This document shows, in pieces, positions 19,833-28,757 of a stretch of DNA of 50,064 bases; position 1 is the stretch's first letter; every line of letters begins with the position of its first letter. Under the pieces are notes generated by a model. It was not told where the DNA came from and did not search any database. It saw nothing but the letters and a program-made list of their open reading frames with translations. The DNA comes from Zooshikella ganghwensis DSM 15267 (GTDB lineage: Bacteria; Pseudomonadota; Gammaproteobacteria; Pseudomonadales; Zooshikellaceae). The position numbers were made by a program, and so were the translations under genes. The stretch covers positions 1 to 50,064 of the forward strand of contig NZ_AUAF01000022.1 of assembly GCF_000428585.1 (NCBI RefSeq). Reading direction: 5' to 3'.

Positions 19833-20276
19833 TTAACGGGCATCCCATGATACAGCACTTGCATGAGTGCAAGCTTCAGCTGATGAGTCACTAGCAGGAA
19901 AGCGGCATCTCCGACCCGTTGACTCATACCGTAAACGGCCATCTCCCGCTTGTGCACCTTTGGGAGAAGCTGCAATAGCATACCCAGTACCACTGCCTGA
20001 AAGGACAGCTAAGTCATAAAATTTTGTATCACCATCTAAGGGGGCTTCGGTAGGAAATCCCAAATCTGCGATGCTTGAAGGGTAAGCAGAGGGGGAGGCC
20101 TCTGTATAAGCTCGCTCCATGGCTTGGGACATTTGCATTAATGCGGCTTGGGCGTCTGCCCGACGGGTTCTTGTAACGTGGTCTTGATAAGAGGGGTAGG
20201 CAATAGCGGCAATAATACCAATGATGGCAATCACAATCAGCAGCTCAATCAGCGAGAAACCATTTGCTTTACTCAT
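19833..20276 (-). CDS. pilE: Type IV minor pilin PilE
   Basis: The 147-residue protein has a six-residue leader (MSKANG) before FSLIELLIVIAIIGIIAAIAYPSYQDH, a textbook class III signal with Glu5 of the mature pilin. The YPSYQDHV region and the following AQAALMQMSQAMER helix match PilE-type minor pilins. Two cysteines near the C-terminus (RRC, EAC) can form the pilin D-loop disulfide. It is the last gene of the minor-pilin operon, as in P. aeruginosa. PilE and the other minor pilins are thought to prime pilus assembly with PilY1 at the tip. Confidence 0.92.
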   Translation of the reverse strand: MSKANGFSLIELLIVIAIIGIIAAIAYPSYQDHVTRTRRADAQAALMQMSQAMERAYTEASPSAYPSSIADLGFPTEAPLDGDTKFYDLAVLSGSGTGYAIAASPKGAQAGDGRLRYESTGRRCRFPASDSSAEACTHASAVSWDAR

Positions 20277-20323
20277 ACATGTTTTCCTTTATTTAAAGTT
20301 ATATTGTCCGGTTCGCCAAAAAG

Positions 20324-20710
20324 TTAGTGAGGTGGAGGGGCCATTTCTTTAGGCAGCTCCCATAGTTCATTAATTACCATTCGGTTGCTAATGCTTTTCA
20401 TACTGTAGCCAATGACCATACCAGACTTTAATGCATGAAGGGTTGCATGCTCTTGTGATAGCAAGTGTAGCTTAGCATTTTGCCAGACTGGAAAATGCTG
20501 TGCATTTAAAACCAGCTTGTTTTGTCGAGGAATATATTGATCAACGACTGCTTTATACTGAAACTCAACAGGATAATAACTCGGTAAGTTGAATGAGGGT
20601 TTGGACTCTACCTCTTCACTCTTTGCCAATGAACTAAATAGCGTTATACCGCTGACTAATAAAAAAACGGTTGAGTAAAAAAGACTTGGATACTTTTGAA
20701 TCCTTGGCAT
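20324..20710 (-). CDS. Small exported protein at the pilY2 position
   Basis: The 128-residue product (from the ATG at 20710) has an N-terminal hydrophobic segment FYSTVFLLVSGITLFSSLA, probably a signal peptide or membrane anchor. A short domain follows with the phrases FQYKAVVDQYIPRQNKLVLNAQHFPVW and LKSGMVIGYS. It lies between pilY1 and pilE, exactly where P. aeruginosa has pilY2, and its size is similar. I infer a PilY2-like role; the sequence itself gives no motif to prove it. The frame extends 12 codons upstream into pilY1, but the 20710 ATG has AAGGTG at proper spacing. Confidence 0.65.
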   Translation of the reverse strand: MPRIQKYPSLFYSTVFLLVSGITLFSSLAKSEEVESKPSFNLPSYYPVEFQYKAVVDQYIPRQNKLVLNAQHFPVWQNAKLHLLSQEHATLHALKSGMVIGYSMKSISNRMVINELWELPKEMAPPPH

Positions 20711-20721
20711 GTTAATCACCT

Positions 20722-23700
20722 TTACTCTAGAAAAATTTGTCGCCACGATAAACGACCCGTAGCAGTGTCACTGGTATCTGTTTTAGTGATTTCAATAGAC
20801 TTATCGCTTAGCTGAGTCACTAGAAAATCGCCAATAAAGGATGAGTCAGAGGGGGTGGCACCTTCAAACCGTGTGCCAGAGACAACAGTATCTGTTGCAG
20901 GAACGTTATCATCAGAGTCAAATGCACCATCATTATTAATATCAAAGATTGGCGTGAGACGGCCAACGCCACCACTGATTGGGCTGATTGCTATCTGAAA
21001 GCCACCAGGTCCTGAAGTACAGTATAAATTAGTGCTGGGAATAACGGTGTTGGTAAATAATATGCCATCTCTAATAAGTAATTGACGTACAGGGCGCTCC
21101 CCAGGAAACTCGACATCTGTTGTACTACCTGCGGTTAACACATCAAAGTCGATATACCAACCCATGACTTTTTTCCCTGTTGTCTTATAACTGACGAGAT
21201 TATCTGTGAGTGTTCGAACCACAGTCCCTTCAACCGTACCCGCAATATTGGTAAATGATTGCTCAACTAAATCACTTCGAGGAACAGGGTAAGTGGTACC
21301 TGAGTCAAGGGTATCCCAGATACCATAAAGACTTTGTATTGACGTTGAAGAAACGTCGGAATTTAGAAACCAGCTACCGGTCCCTGCAATAATAATTAAA
21401 CCAGTTCCATTTGGGTTACGGACGGCAATGGGCTGGCCTATAAAGGGCTGAACGGTACTGCTGTAGGCTGCGGTAAAAATAATTTGCTGACTAGCACTGT
21501 CAGTCCAGTCAGTTGCTGTAGTTGACGTTAAATTAAAGCGGTAAAGATTGCCTTGAATATCACCTACATAGATGTAGTCAACGGTACCATTGGAGTCGAT
21601 ATCAATAGCTCGAGGAATACCTAGACCGTTAGGCGTAGTTCCATCACTACTTTCGGCTTTCCCCTTGCCAGTTGTGATCTTGATATAGTCTGTACCGGCT
21701 GTCCAGACACCATCCAGTCCACCATCTAGAAAAACAACATAGAGTGCAGCATCTCCATCAGTGCTGGTGCTATTGTAGCCGTTACCAAAAATTGCAGCCC
21801 AGCGTTTTTCACCACTGCCATATTCTGTATTTGTCATCGCAATGATGGGCCGACTAAAAGATAGGCCAAGGTCACTATCATCAGCACTGGTAAACTCCCA
21901 CATCACTTGATTGACTGCAGATAACTCTGTGCTGAAACTACTTGGGTCGGTAACATTTAATGCAAAAAAGCCTTTACCTCCTGCACCAAGTGCACCTACC
22001 AGGACCGAAGCCCAGGCAGGGGGGCCACCATCGGTAACAGCTGTAAATACATCATTAACGCTGACCTTTTCATCAACATACATCTGGTGCACATAGTTTG
22101 GGTTAGTTAGCTCACCCAATTTGCTGAATAAAATGTCAGGAATGTAGGCAAATACTTCGTCACCAGTATTTGCATTGAAAGCATGGAGCATACCGTCGTT
22201 AGCGCCTACATATACCATCTCTGTGCGCGTAGCTTTAGCTTCGGCAAATTCAGAATATAGGCTACCTGAAGCAGTAGGGTATGGCTCTGAGTCACGACGA
22301 ATAAAATTAGGAGCGCCTACAAATGTCGGCGTTGAGTGAATGATGTCGCCCAATCTACCTGATGATGAAAGGCGCTCGCGGAATTGACCGGTATCGAAGT
22401 TTTCGCCTTCTAACGCCTGGCTTCCTCGTAAATAGCTGACTCGTTCATCGCCAATTACACTATCACCATCACCATAACCACTGGGAAGAGAGGTTGGCGT
22501 TGGTGACTCTAACGCTGTTTTTTGAGCAGTGGTCAGGCCACTATCATAATTAAAGGGCACACCTGTTGTGTTGGCCTTATCGTAGGTAAACATGATGCGC
22601 GCATTTGCAGCAATTTTTTCATCAAGTTTTGTGGCTGCAGACCAGGCAATAATGTCGCTGATGGTACCATCTGAATTAATTTTCTGAGCAACTACATCGC
22701 CATTGTTAAAGCTTGGATTATAAAAAGCACGAAATAGAAGGGTATTCGACTCTACGTTTTGCGTATTAAAAGCTACAGCGCTGGCCGCACCTGACTCTGA
22801 TTGTATTTTTTTAAAAACCTCACTTAAACCGGTGGCTAGTTTTTCTGGATCACCAGCACTCAAATATTCACCACGCCCGTTGTATGCTGCATGGAGTAAG
22901 TCGTCAACTTTACCTTCATTGGTGCTGGTTGATGGCCAGGTAAATGGCGTTGTAAAGTCTGATGGCATACTGGTGACGGAACCTGTTACCCCAAAGCCAA
23001 CGGTATACAGATTCATTCGTTGGTGCATGCTATCACCTTCAGCTAAGGTGGAGCGATCAGCATCATTGGTTGTTGCAGGAACATTATTGTCTAATGTGGT
23101 TGACAGGTCCCTTTTATAGTAATGCATCGCAACATCGGCTAATGTATTTGAGGCTGAGTCTGCAAAGGCGCCGCCATCAAATGCGTTCGTGGTATTGGCA
23201 TCAGCATTACCGACTGAGGGCGCTCCTCCATTATAAAAACCATCCGTCATGAGTAAGGCATAGTTCTGTTGGCAGGTACCTATGGGGGCGGCTTGTAGGG
23301 GGCAGGCAAAAGAACCATCGGCATCAAACATATTGCCACTTAAACATTCAAAATATTTGCCGACTTTTTCTAGATTTTGACGAAGTGGTGTACCGCGTGC
23401 GGGTACTGGAGAGCCATAAATTTTATCCAGCAAGGCCTTTTTGTTCCCAGAGCTAGAAGAAGCATTCATGGAAGCAACTTCAATACTATTACTGTCGTTA
23501 TTTATAGTGGCAAAACCCACTCGGGCATTGCTTAGCCCATCAATCACAAAGCCTAACGCACCTTTAGCAACTAGATCTCTGGAGCGGTAATAGCTAAACC
23601 AGTTGGCAAAGTTTTGTTGGGTCGCTGCATCTGCATCCTGAATGTAAAACTCCGTTTGTTCACCGTTATCAAAAAGTCCATTACTGTTACTGTCTGTCCA

Positions 23701-24354
23701 GGTGTAATAGCGATAACCATCAGCCTTGCCATCACTATTTCGGTCCGATGTATCGCGATCAGTACCACCTGCCCAGTTGGAGTTATGTTGTGTTAAATCG
23801 ATTCGCTCTGCGGGGTTGTATGGGTTATCAGGCGCATTGGTAATATCAATGTTTGTCAGAGGGTTGCCATTGATATCCAGGCCAGGCCAGGGTTTGTATT
23901 CTCGGGTTGGGTCAAAATATAGGGCATTAAAGTTACTGTTTCTAAACCGCCAAGACTGGTCATCTGCCGTATAGCAATCATTTGAGCCATCACTATACGT
24001 ATTGGAGCCAAATTCAACACCATAGAGGTAGCCAAAAATACTTTCACTACTAAAGCTACAGTCGGCTATACCATCATCGTTAGAATCACGGTGCTTTACT
24101 GGTCCAATACCGGTATTACTGCCGTCGCGTTGCTGGCCTGTAAATAAACCACCATTGGTTTGGTCAGTGGTCATTACTTCCCAGTCCATACTGCCAGAGT
24201 CGTCTAATAGAATGACAATATTGGGTTCAGCACCAATGGAGATCTCTAATGCATGTTCTGCAATATCAAGAACACCTGCTGTCGCTTGACTTGATACGAC
24301 AGAAGCAATACATAGGCTTAACCATTTTCTTGTAAAAGTGTGTTTGCTACTCAT
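20722..24354 (-). CDS. pilY1: Pilus tip adhesin / assembly factor PilY1
   Basis: The product is about 1210 residues with a signal peptide ending near residue 27. The N-terminal von Willebrand A-like region opens with VILLDDSGSM, whose DDSGS (51-55) is a MIDAS-type metal site. The C-terminal PilC/PilY1 beta-propeller begins around residue 715 (VGANDGMLHAFNANTGDE). A calcium loop of the DxDxNxxxD type, DIDSNGTVD, lies near residue 917, equivalent to the site that controls pilus retraction in P. aeruginosa PilY1. Several more D-x-N-x-D-G loops occur (DSNDDGIAD, DRNSDGKAD, DSNSNGLFD, DINNDGAFD). PilY1 acts at the pilus tip in adhesion, mechanosensing and c-di-GMP control. Start: an ATG with AGGG, giving a better signal peptide than the one seven codons upstream. 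Confidence 0.95.
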   Translation of the reverse strand: MSSKHTFTRKWLSLCIASVVSSQATAGVLDIAEHALEISIGAEPNIVILLDDSGSMDWEVMTTDQTNGGLFTGQQRDGSNTGIGPVKHRDSNDDGIADCSFSSESIFGYLYGVEFGSNTYSDGSNDCYTADDQSWRFRNSNFNALYFDPTREYKPWPGLDINGNPLTNIDITNAPDNPYNPAERIDLTQHNSNWAGGTDRDTSDRNSDGKADGYRYYTWTDSNSNGLFDNGEQTEFYIQDADAATQQNFANWFSYYRSRDLVAKGALGFVIDGLSNARVGFATINNDSNSIEVASMNASSSSGNKKALLDKIYGSPVPARGTPLRQNLEKVGKYFECLSGNMFDADGSFACPLQAAPIGTCQQNYALLMTDGFYNGGAPSVGNADANTTNAFDGGAFADSASNTLADVAMHYYKRDLSTTLDNNVPATTNDADRSTLAEGDSMHQRMNLYTVGFGVTGSVTSMPSDFTTPFTWPSTSTNEGKVDDLLHAAYNGRGEYLSAGDPEKLATGLSEVFKKIQSESGAASAVAFNTQNVESNTLLFRAFYNPSFNNGDVVAQKINSDGTISDIIAWSAATKLDEKIAANARIMFTYDKANTTGVPFNYDSGLTTAQKTALESPTPTSLPSGYGDGDSVIGDERVSYLRGSQALEGENFDTGQFRERLSSSGRLGDIIHSTPTFVGAPNFIRRDSEPYPTASGSLYSEFAEAKATRTEMVYVGANDGMLHAFNANTGDEVFAYIPDILFSKLGELTNPNYVHQMYVDEKVSVNDVFTAVTDGGPPAWASVLVGALGAGGKGFFALNVTDPSSFSTELSAVNQVMWEFTSADDSDLGLSFSRPIIAMTNTEYGSGEKRWAAIFGNGYNSTSTDGDAALYVVFLDGGLDGVWTAGTDYIKITTGKGKAESSDGTTPNGLGIPRAIDIDSNGTVDYIYVGDIQGNLYRFNLTSTTATDWTDSASQQIIFTAAYSSTVQPFIGQPIAVRNPNGTGLIIIAGTGSWFLNSDVSSTSIQSLYGIWDTLDSGTTYPVPRSDLVEQSFTNIAGTVEGTVVRTLTDNLVSYKTTGKKVMGWYIDFDVLTAGSTTDVEFPGERPVRQLLIRDGILFTNTVIPSTNLYCTSGPGGFQIAISPISGGVGRLTPIFDINNDGAFDSDDNVPATDTVVSGTRFEGATPSDSSFIGDFLVTQLSDKSIEITKTDTSDTATGRLSWRQIFLE

Positions 24355-24383
24355 TGCGACCCTGCCTATTATCAAGAGCGTGT

Positions 24384-24917
24384 TTAGATCCGTTTAGCAA
24401 AAGTGGTTTGCAGTATGACTTGTGATGCGGCTGAAGAGCCAACGCCCCAAGCGGTTATTCGAAAAACTTCAGTGCCTCCTCCCCCTGTCGATTCGCCAAC
24501 ATTCATTAAATTGAGCGCTTCTTCTTCTGAAACCACTGCTGTGAAATGTTCAATAATATATTTGGGCTGATCGGCTAACCCTGTAATGGTGGTGGAGAGA
24601 GTGCGTAGCTTGGTAGAGGTTTTCCAATCGATAGTTTGCCAGGGTGAATCTTTAGCTGCGGCTAAAGAGTACATGCCATCATCACCATCATTATTAAAGT
24701 CACTCAGTGTGACTAGGGCGCTCACTACATTTTCTCCCTCTCTTAAGGCGGCTTCTGCGGCTTGAAAAGCGGTGTTGTGATCTTTTAAATTGGCACTCAT
24801 TTTTTCGTCTAACGAGGTTGTCATCATGGCATTGATGCCAACGATGGATAGCAGCAATAAAATGACCAGGCTGATGACTAAAACGATGCCTTGTTGTTTA
24901 TTGTAACTTTTACACAT
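24384..24917 (-). CDS. pilX: Minor pilin PilX
   Basis: The short leader MCKSYNKQQG is followed by IVLVISLVILLLLSIVGINAMM, the PilX_N pattern, and then by TSLDEKMSANLKDHNTAFQAAEAALREGE, highly typical of PilX. Like other PilX proteins it lacks Glu5. A calcium-like loop DFNNDGDDG sits in the middle. The frame is open back to an ATG at 25016, just after the pilW stop and with GGAG 11 bases upstream. That longer form would have an atypical 43-residue leader, so the start is uncertain. The gene is in operon with pilW and pilY1. Confidence 0.88.
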   Translation of the reverse strand: MCKSYNKQQGIVLVISLVILLLLSIVGINAMMTTSLDEKMSANLKDHNTAFQAAEAALREGENVVSALVTLSDFNNDGDDGMYSLAAAKDSPWQTIDWKTSTKLRTLSTTITGLADQPKYIIEHFTAVVSEEEALNLMNVGESTGGGGTEVFRITAWGVGSSAASQVILQTTFAKRI

Positions 24918-25022
24918 AGGCGAAAAATTCTTTCTACCTAAGTTATGGGGTTGTTGGGTGATAACGTGATACGAGATGTGTGAGGGAGAATGAAAAGCCT
25001 TATTAAGAGTATCCATGGCGAA

Positions 25023-26021
25023 TTAAACTCCACGATTTCTGATTTTAATAGTGGCATTAAATGTTCGGGTAATAAGGTTATTATCCTGACTTACTTCATC
25101 AACCGTATTAACACTCAAGCTGATATTTACGGCAACAACACGATTCATGTCTCCCACGTTGCTTGCAGTAACATAACGATTGGGTACACCGGAACTATCG
25201 AGATCTTCTCCGTATAAAATGGCTAAATCTTCTACGCCCCGAATTAACTCTTCTGCGGGGTCCAAACTTTCTCGGCGCCAAAGTGATAACACTTGATTGC
25301 CCCGATTATTAGTAAATGCAGAGGGTGCAATATAGTAGACAGCAGTTCTGAACTTATAGACAGATGCATCTTCATCATAGGTTGAGCCGTCGTTTGTCAA
25401 TTCTTTTTGAGCATTTCCGGGGGACTCAGAGGTGCCAGCGTTATGAACCACATTGTATTCGGTATCATCAACAGTAGTTGTGATATTGGTAACTTGAAAA
25501 ATTGTCGCTTTACTACAGTCACTGACTAAAATAACTTCACTATCTTCTATTGGAGCTGTAGCTTCAGTTTTTAAATCGGCAGAGGGGAAGGGCATGGCTT
25601 GGGTTAGACTGGCACCATTATCTGACACACGTCTTATAACAAGAATATCTGAACCTGTCTGAGGCTCTAGGTCGGTTACATAGCTTTCAGGGTGTGGTTT
25701 CCATGTTGAACCTGAGGCTTCGTAACCGGTTAAACCTGTGCTTAAGTCGAAGATATAGTCAGAAGAAGATGGGTTAAGGGTATTTAAATAATTGACATCA
25801 TTAATACTAGAAAGGCAGCCCATATAGCCAGCCATTCGAATGTCTTGAGAAATAGTGTCAAAAGCAAAGCGTGCATTATCTTGCATGGTAGAAAGTCCAT
25901 TTAACATACGAAAAGTTTGTTGATTACTGTTAAAAATACTGATAATGCCACCCATTAAAAATAACCCTAACAGCATGGCAATCATTAACTCAATGATGGT
26001 GAAGCCTTGCTGTTTTTTCAT
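25023..26021 (-). CDS. pilW: Minor pilin PilW
   Basis: The 332-residue protein has the class III leader MKKQQG before FTIIELMIAMLLGLFLMGGI, with Glu5 present. The next segment (NARFAFDTISQDIRMAGYMGC) is a hallmark of PilW. A loop YGEDLDSSGVPNRYV corresponds to the usual Asp-rich 'YG-D-DGDG' region of PilW. It overlaps the pilV stop by four bases (ATGA), indicating translational coupling. PilW is part of the minor pilin priming complex together with FimU, PilV, PilX and PilE. Confidence 0.93.
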   Translation of the reverse strand: MKKQQGFTIIELMIAMLLGLFLMGGIISIFNSNQQTFRMLNGLSTMQDNARFAFDTISQDIRMAGYMGCLSSINDVNYLNTLNPSSSDYIFDLSTGLTGYEASGSTWKPHPESYVTDLEPQTGSDILVIRRVSDNGASLTQAMPFPSADLKTEATAPIEDSEVILVSDCSKATIFQVTNITTTVDDTEYNVVHNAGTSESPGNAQKELTNDGSTYDEDASVYKFRTAVYYIAPSAFTNNRGNQVLSLWRRESLDPAEELIRGVEDLAILYGEDLDSSGVPNRYVTASNVGDMNRVVAVNISLSVNTVDEVSQDNNLITRTFNATIKIRNRGV

Positions 26022-26533
26022 AATTGTGTCCTCGTTACAAAGCTTGTAATAATGGGAGAACCTTCTGCATCAAGACGCTCAGTCCAATTAATAGTAATGG
26101 TATATTCGCTGCCGCTAACGGTTATACTGCCTTGCCCATTATTTAATAAACCTGCAGGTTCACCTGCACAATTGCTATCATCGTTATGGCTGCCTAATGA
26201 GCATTTCCAAGTAGCTAAATCATATTGTGCTAACTGAGCATTATTGCAGTTGCTTGAGCTGCCTTCACAGCTATCTGCTTTTACAGGTGGTGCTGCATCC
26301 AAGGCTATAGTGTAGGTTGCTGTAGGGTTAGCTCTTATACGATCAATGATGCTGGAACTTAAAAAGGTTGCATAACTACGATTTAAGGAGTCATTATTGT
26401 TTTTTAAACTGACAGCTTGCAATCCAGCCATGCCAAGCAGGCCAATCGATAAAATAAATACGGCCACTAAAAGCTCGATCATACCGACGCCTCGTTGCGA
26501 GGCTAACTTAGTGAAAGTTCTCATGGTGTGCAT
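26018..26533 (-). CDS. pilV: Minor pilin PilV
   Basis: The 171-residue protein has the leader end RG (residues 14-15) before VGMIELLVAVFILSIGLLGMAGLQ, typical of PilV, with Glu5 of the mature chain at residue 20. Downstream come SLKNNNDSLNRSYATFLSSSIIDRIRANP, also typical. Its start overlaps the fimT-like stop by 13 bases, and its end overlaps pilW by four bases, so the three genes are translationally coupled. AGGAG lies a few bases before the first ATG; a second ATG three codons in is an alternative. Confidence 0.92.
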   Translation of the reverse strand: MHTMRTFTKLASQRGVGMIELLVAVFILSIGLLGMAGLQAVSLKNNNDSLNRSYATFLSSSIIDRIRANPTATYTIALDAAPPVKADSCEGSSSNCNNAQLAQYDLATWKCSLGSHNDDSNCAGEPAGLLNNGQGSITVSGSEYTITINWTERLDAEGSPIITSFVTRTQL

Positions 26534-27000
26534 CCTGCTCCTTTTATTAGACTTGTACTCCCTGAACGTAGTAATTGAATCTGACGACTACCATCCCCTG
26601 AGCTGTGACATAAATTAAGTGTATCACCGGCGGTAGTAATGAAACCCCGGGAATTAAATGTGTAAGCACCATTGTCACCAACACTATTGAGCGTTGCGTT
26701 ATTGTCCAAGGACTCATACTCTCGGATTAACTCACTGCTTGTTACAACAACAATGCGCCAGCCTGGTCCCCACTCATTGCTATTATCCGAAGCATCGAGT
26801 GCTTCTAACCTGACCGCTTGACCTCGTTTTATGGCCTCACTACGCGCAATAGCAATACTACCGACAAAGCTGTTTGAGCCTGCGGCAAGTTGGTTTTCGA
26901 CAATCAATGATATAAAGCTAGGGTATGCGACGGTTGTTAAAATAACGGCAATTGCTAATCCAATCATTACTTCTATGATGGTAAATCCCTTATTGTGCAT
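26521..27000 (-). CDS. GspH/FimT-family minor pseudopilin (FimU position)
   Basis: The 159-residue protein has a five-residue leader MHNKG before FTIIEVMIGLAIAVILTTVAYPSF, followed by FVGSIAIARSEAIKRGQAVRLEA, the GspH/FimT family hallmark. A C-terminal LCHSSG...GAGC holds a likely disulfide pair. It is the first gene of the minor pilin operon, the place of fimU in P. aeruginosa. Choosing between fimT and fimU by sequence alone is not safe. The operon promoter must lie in the 380-bp gap upstream, shared with a divergent gene. Confidence 0.9.
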   Translation of the reverse strand: MHNKGFTIIEVMIGLAIAVILTTVAYPSFISLIVENQLAAGSNSFVGSIAIARSEAIKRGQAVRLEALDASDNSNEWGPGWRIVVVTSSELIREYESLDNNATLNSVGDNGAYTFNSRGFITTAGDTLNLCHSSGDGSRQIQLLRSGSTSLIKGAGCTP

Positions 27001-27380
27001 GGATCTTTGCCCTGTATTTATTATTTATTTTAAAGTTAGACCATATGAGTTGAGCTATTGGCAATTCTGATAAAGTCAAAAAATGTTTTGATAAGTGGGA
27101 AAGGATATAAATAAAGTAATTAATAAGTGCTCGCTCAATAAGCTATCGTTATATCTTTTGGCGTTTCTTTTGCATCCTTATGTCTTGCAGGGTTTAAATT
27201 GAATGAAGTGTAAATTTTTATTAAAAAGCAGCAAAAGAACAATCCTTAAACTATATGTAATAAATAAGACAGATTGGTGTAGTGAGACAATATTCTTGAG
27301 TTTTTATTTCTTCATTGCACTTAGGGCTGATGTTTTTCCAGATAAGCGTGGTCTGGATTTTTCCCGCTAAGGTCATATTC
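27001..27380. promoter_or_regulatory. Divergent intergenic region between the minor-pilin operon and the DUF2235-PilZ gene
   Basis: About 380 AT-rich bases with no gene. It must contain the promoters for both divergent units. No inverted repeat of operator quality and no clear -35/-10 pair could be assigned by eye. In P. aeruginosa this operon is activated by AlgR; I could not identify an AlgR box here with confidence. Confidence 0.4.
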
Positions 27381-28757
27381 ATGAAAAAGCGTTTAATAAT
27401 TTTTTGTGATGGCACATGGAATAGTCCTGATCAAATTGATGAGAAAACGAAACGAATTTGTACAACAAACGTTGTAAAGTTAATGCGAGCTGTTCAGCCC
27501 ATCGCTTATTCTGGGCCTGACTTTTGTATCCAAACTCCCCAAATATCCTATTATGACCCAGGCATCGGTACAGAAGGTATTGTGGAAAAATACGTCGGCG
27601 GAGCAACTGGATACGGTATTTCAGTAAATATTCTGCAAGCCTATCGTTTTTTGGCCAATAACTATCAGTCAGGTGATGAGATATTTTGCTTTGGTTTTAG
27701 CCGAGGTGCCTATACGGTGAGAGCACTATGTGGCTTTATGGGGCTTGTGGGCCTCATTGCACCAAAAGACCTTGACTTATTACCGCGTGCTTATCGTTAT
27801 TACCGAATGTCTCCTGAACAGCGCTATTTATCCCCAGAACATGAGTTTTATTTATCCCTAAAAGAAAGCAGCATTGAAAACTTTTGTATACGTTTTTTAG
27901 GTGTGTGGGATAGTGTTGGTGCAATGGGAGTACCTACCCCAATGTTACAAAAGCTATCTCAGCGTTGGGTTGGTTTTTTTGATGTAAAGCTTGGCCATTA
28001 TATTCAGACCGCACGACAAGCACTGGCAATAGATGAGCGACGAGGTGCATTTGCACCAGATTTATGGGTAAACACCAGTGCAGAGCTCGCACAGTACCAA
28101 GATATTCAGCAAGTATGGTTTTCTGGTGTGCACAGTAATATTGGCGGGGGCTACGAAAAAAATTATTTATCAGACCAAACATTATTATGGATGATGGGAG
28201 AAGCTGGGGACTGTGGTTTACAGTTTAACGCTGAATATGTTTCGCAAATTCTTGCTTACACACAACAAATTGAACTGCAAAGTGAGAGTGAGCAGATTAT
28301 TATCCCGAATAACTATTCTCTTCCCTATAAAATGATCGATGCTCTGAGTCACCGGCGCGGGGAACGTGCTATTGGTGAGCGTCAGCGAGTTGCCAATGAT
28401 TTATTGCCCGCCGTTAATGAGTCTGTTCACCCAAGTGTTGCAGAGGTGATGCGGATTAATGAGAACTACCGCCCTGAAAACCTTTTAAGAGCGCTTGATG
28501 TAGGTGACTTAGAGTATTTATCTCATGAGCGCCGCCATTCCCCTCGCATTGCCTGTTATGAGCCAGCAGAGTTGGATGTGGGTCAAGAAAAAACACAGTG
28601 CTTGATTGTTAATCAAAGCACTGGTGGTGCAGGTGTTAGTTGTAAACAGCCACTGCGTATGGGGCAGTTAATTCACCTTAGTCAAAAGTGGAAGACAATT
28701 ACTGGACAGGTGGTGTGGGCAAAAGATGACTATATCGGTATTAAGTATGCGGCATAG
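27381..28757 (+). CDS. DUF2235 hydrolase with C-terminal PilZ domain
   Basis: The 458-residue protein begins MKKRLIIFCDGTWNSPDQ, the start of DUF2235 (Tle1-like phospholipase/alpha-beta hydrolase). The nucleophile elbow GFSRGA carries Ser107, and VWFSGVHSNIGGGY is the conserved later block holding the catalytic Asp/His region of this family. The last 75 residues form a PilZ domain: RxxxR as RHSPR (385-389) and NxSxxG as NQSTGG (411-416), the two c-di-GMP-binding motifs, both intact. The fusion suggests a hydrolase gated or targeted by c-di-GMP. No signal peptide and no T6SS vgrG or immunity gene is adjacent. The frame extends 22 codons upstream, but AAGG precedes the chosen ATG. It is divergent from the minor-pilin operon. 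Confidence 0.85.
   Translation: MKKRLIIFCDGTWNSPDQIDEKTKRICTTNVVKLMRAVQPIAYSGPDFCIQTPQISYYDPGIGTEGIVEKYVGGATGYGISVNILQAYRFLANNYQSGDEIFCFGFSRGAYTVRALCGFMGLVGLIAPKDLDLLPRAYRYYRMSPEQRYLSPEHEFYLSLKESSIENFCIRFLGVWDSVGAMGVPTPMLQKLSQRWVGFFDVKLGHYIQTARQALAIDERRGAFAPDLWVNTSAELAQYQDIQQVWFSGVHSNIGGGYEKNYLSDQTLLWMMGEAGDCGLQFNAEYVSQILAYTQQIELQSESEQIIIPNNYSLPYKMIDALSHRRGERAIGERQRVANDLLPAVNESVHPSVAEVMRINENYRPENLLRALDVGDLEYLSHERRHSPRIACYEPAELDVGQEKTQCLIVNQSTGGAGVSCKQPLRMGQLIHLSQKWKTITGQVVWAKDDYIGIKYAA

Noticed and set aside
27381-28757. T6SS effector reading of the DUF2235 protein
   Set aside because: No vgrG, PAAR, adaptor or immunity gene adjoins it, and the C-terminal domain is PilZ; a cytosolic regulated hydrolase fits better, although effector origin of the domain is possible.
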